Shown here piece after piece: positions 4,901 to 5,385 of a stretch of DNA of 5,385 nucleotides. The translations under genes were made by a program, and so were the position numbers. The notes below the pieces were generated by a model. The model ran no database searches. It was not told where the DNA came from and saw only the letters and a program-made list of their open reading frames with translations. Each line of letters starts with the position of its first letter. The first letter of the stretch is position 1. This DNA is from Thermococci archaeon (GTDB taxonomy: Archaea; Hadarchaeota; B88-G9), in assembly GCA_003660555.1 (NCBI GenBank), contig QMUK01000076.1:1-5385 (forward strand). Reading direction: 5' to 3'.

Positions 4901-5385
4901 TTAGTTTTCACATTCATTTTTTACCCACTGGCATTTCTCATCGACGCATTTACAAGCAACTCCATACTTGTTTGCATTGTAACAATCGAGCCATTCGCAA
5001 GAAGTTATTACCTGCTCTTCAAACTTTGATCTGCAAACCTGACTGGAGCAACCATCCGTTATGCAATCTGCATCGATATCGCATTTGCCATAAGTCGACC
5101 ATCCACAGAATTTTATGTTTGGAGATAAAATGAAATAATTTCCATCTTTATCCAAAAACTCAACTTTTGCTTCTTTAGGAACATTGAAAATTGTTACTCT
5201 TCTTTTACACATGCATCTACAAAGCTCGCCGTATTGTTTCTCCAAAATTTTATAAGTTGAATCTTCTTTCTCAACTTTCACCTCAACTCCACAACAATTA
5301 ACCCAGACTTCAGCATTCAAAATTTTATTTTGCTCATCATAACTTACTAATCCTATTCCTTTGCCCCTAATCCCTCTTTCACAAT
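4901..5385 (-). CDS. Eight-cysteine-cluster domain protein, C-terminal part (5' end beyond right edge)
   Basis: 160 residues are visible and the frame stays open to the window edge (CERGIRGKGIGLVSYDEQNK precedes the in-frame TTG at 5320), so any start inside the window is an artefact. The C-terminal part has the spacing of the archaeal eight-cysteine-cluster domain: FCGWSTYGKCDIDADC, GCSSQVC, then TSCEWLDCYNANKYGV and ACKCVDEKCQWV. An upstream module also has paired cysteines: VNCCGVEVKV and YGELCRCMCKRR. In all there are 17 cysteines in 160 residues. Such density suggests disulfides or metal binding in a secreted or membrane-anchored protein; the signal peptide would be outside the window. 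Function unknown. It ends KNECEN with stop TAA 4901-4903. The same frame stays open for about 40 codons after the stop and includes CKEGNGCGRLKWVW, echoing the final CKCVDEKCQWV motif. Confidence 0.85.
   Translation of the reverse strand, partial: CERGIRGKGIGLVSYDEQNKILNAEVWVNCCGVEVKVEKEDSTYKILEKQYGELCRCMCKRRVTIFNVPKEAKVEFLDKDGNYFILSPNIKFCGWSTYGKCDIDADCITDGCSSQVCRSKFEEQVITSCEWLDCYNANKYGVACKCVDEKCQWVKNECEN

Noticed and set aside
4671-4929. Duplicated blocks as attL/attR of the mobile element
   Set aside because: Both copies lie on the same side of the integrase and regulator remnants and do not enclose them.
4670-5029. 119-codon plus-strand open frame
   Set aside because: It runs antisense into the cysteine-rich gene, its translation is low in family character and it has no ribosome binding site or promoter.

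Overview
The window looks archaeal, of moderate to low GC. The support is TTTAAATA-type box A promoters, one gene that appears leaderless, strong GGAGGT-like Shine-Dalgarno sites on others, a XerA-like tyrosine recombinase remnant, and a cysteine-cluster secreted-type protein of a kind I associate with archaea. I cannot place it more precisely. No rRNA, tRNA or CRISPR array was seen.

Layout. All apparently functional genes lie on the minus strand. From right to left they are: a cysteine-rich protein whose 5' end runs off the window (4901-5385); a TauE/SafE-family permease (2408-3190); a four-helix membrane protein with a soluble C-terminal domain (1442-2188); a SAM-dependent methyltransferase (start 1276) broken by one frameshift in an A5 run; and the N-terminal 98 residues of a small membrane protein (1-294) that continues past the left edge. 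The genes are separated by 120-220 bp spacers with their own promoter-like signals, so this is a string of single transcription units rather than one operon. Nothing indicates a shared pathway.

Between the permease and the cysteine-rich gene (about 3310-4710) lies the wreck of a mobile element. It has a plus-strand tyrosine recombinase with two early stops and several frameshifts but every catalytic residue still readable. One nucleotide past its end, on the opposite strand, is a decayed ribbon-helix-helix (CopG-like) regulator. That regulator directly follows a possible third decayed small gene. The intact neighbours argue that this is real decay rather than poor sequence.

The spacers hold the least explained material. 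A diverged repeat (core TTTATCC-CTGTT) occurs at 393-435 and 2271-2312, with a fragment at 1314-1332. A separate block (ATATCTC-GGAA-TTGGGA) is shared by the leaders of the permease and membrane-protein genes, and in the permease leader it sits inside a two-tier stem. An 8-bp-arm palindrome lies between the TATA box and the start of the methyltransferase gene, where a repressor would act. The 3' end of the cysteine-rich gene is partly duplicated about 210 bp downstream. I found no clear new system; the repeats and the methyltransferase promoter palindrome are the best leads.
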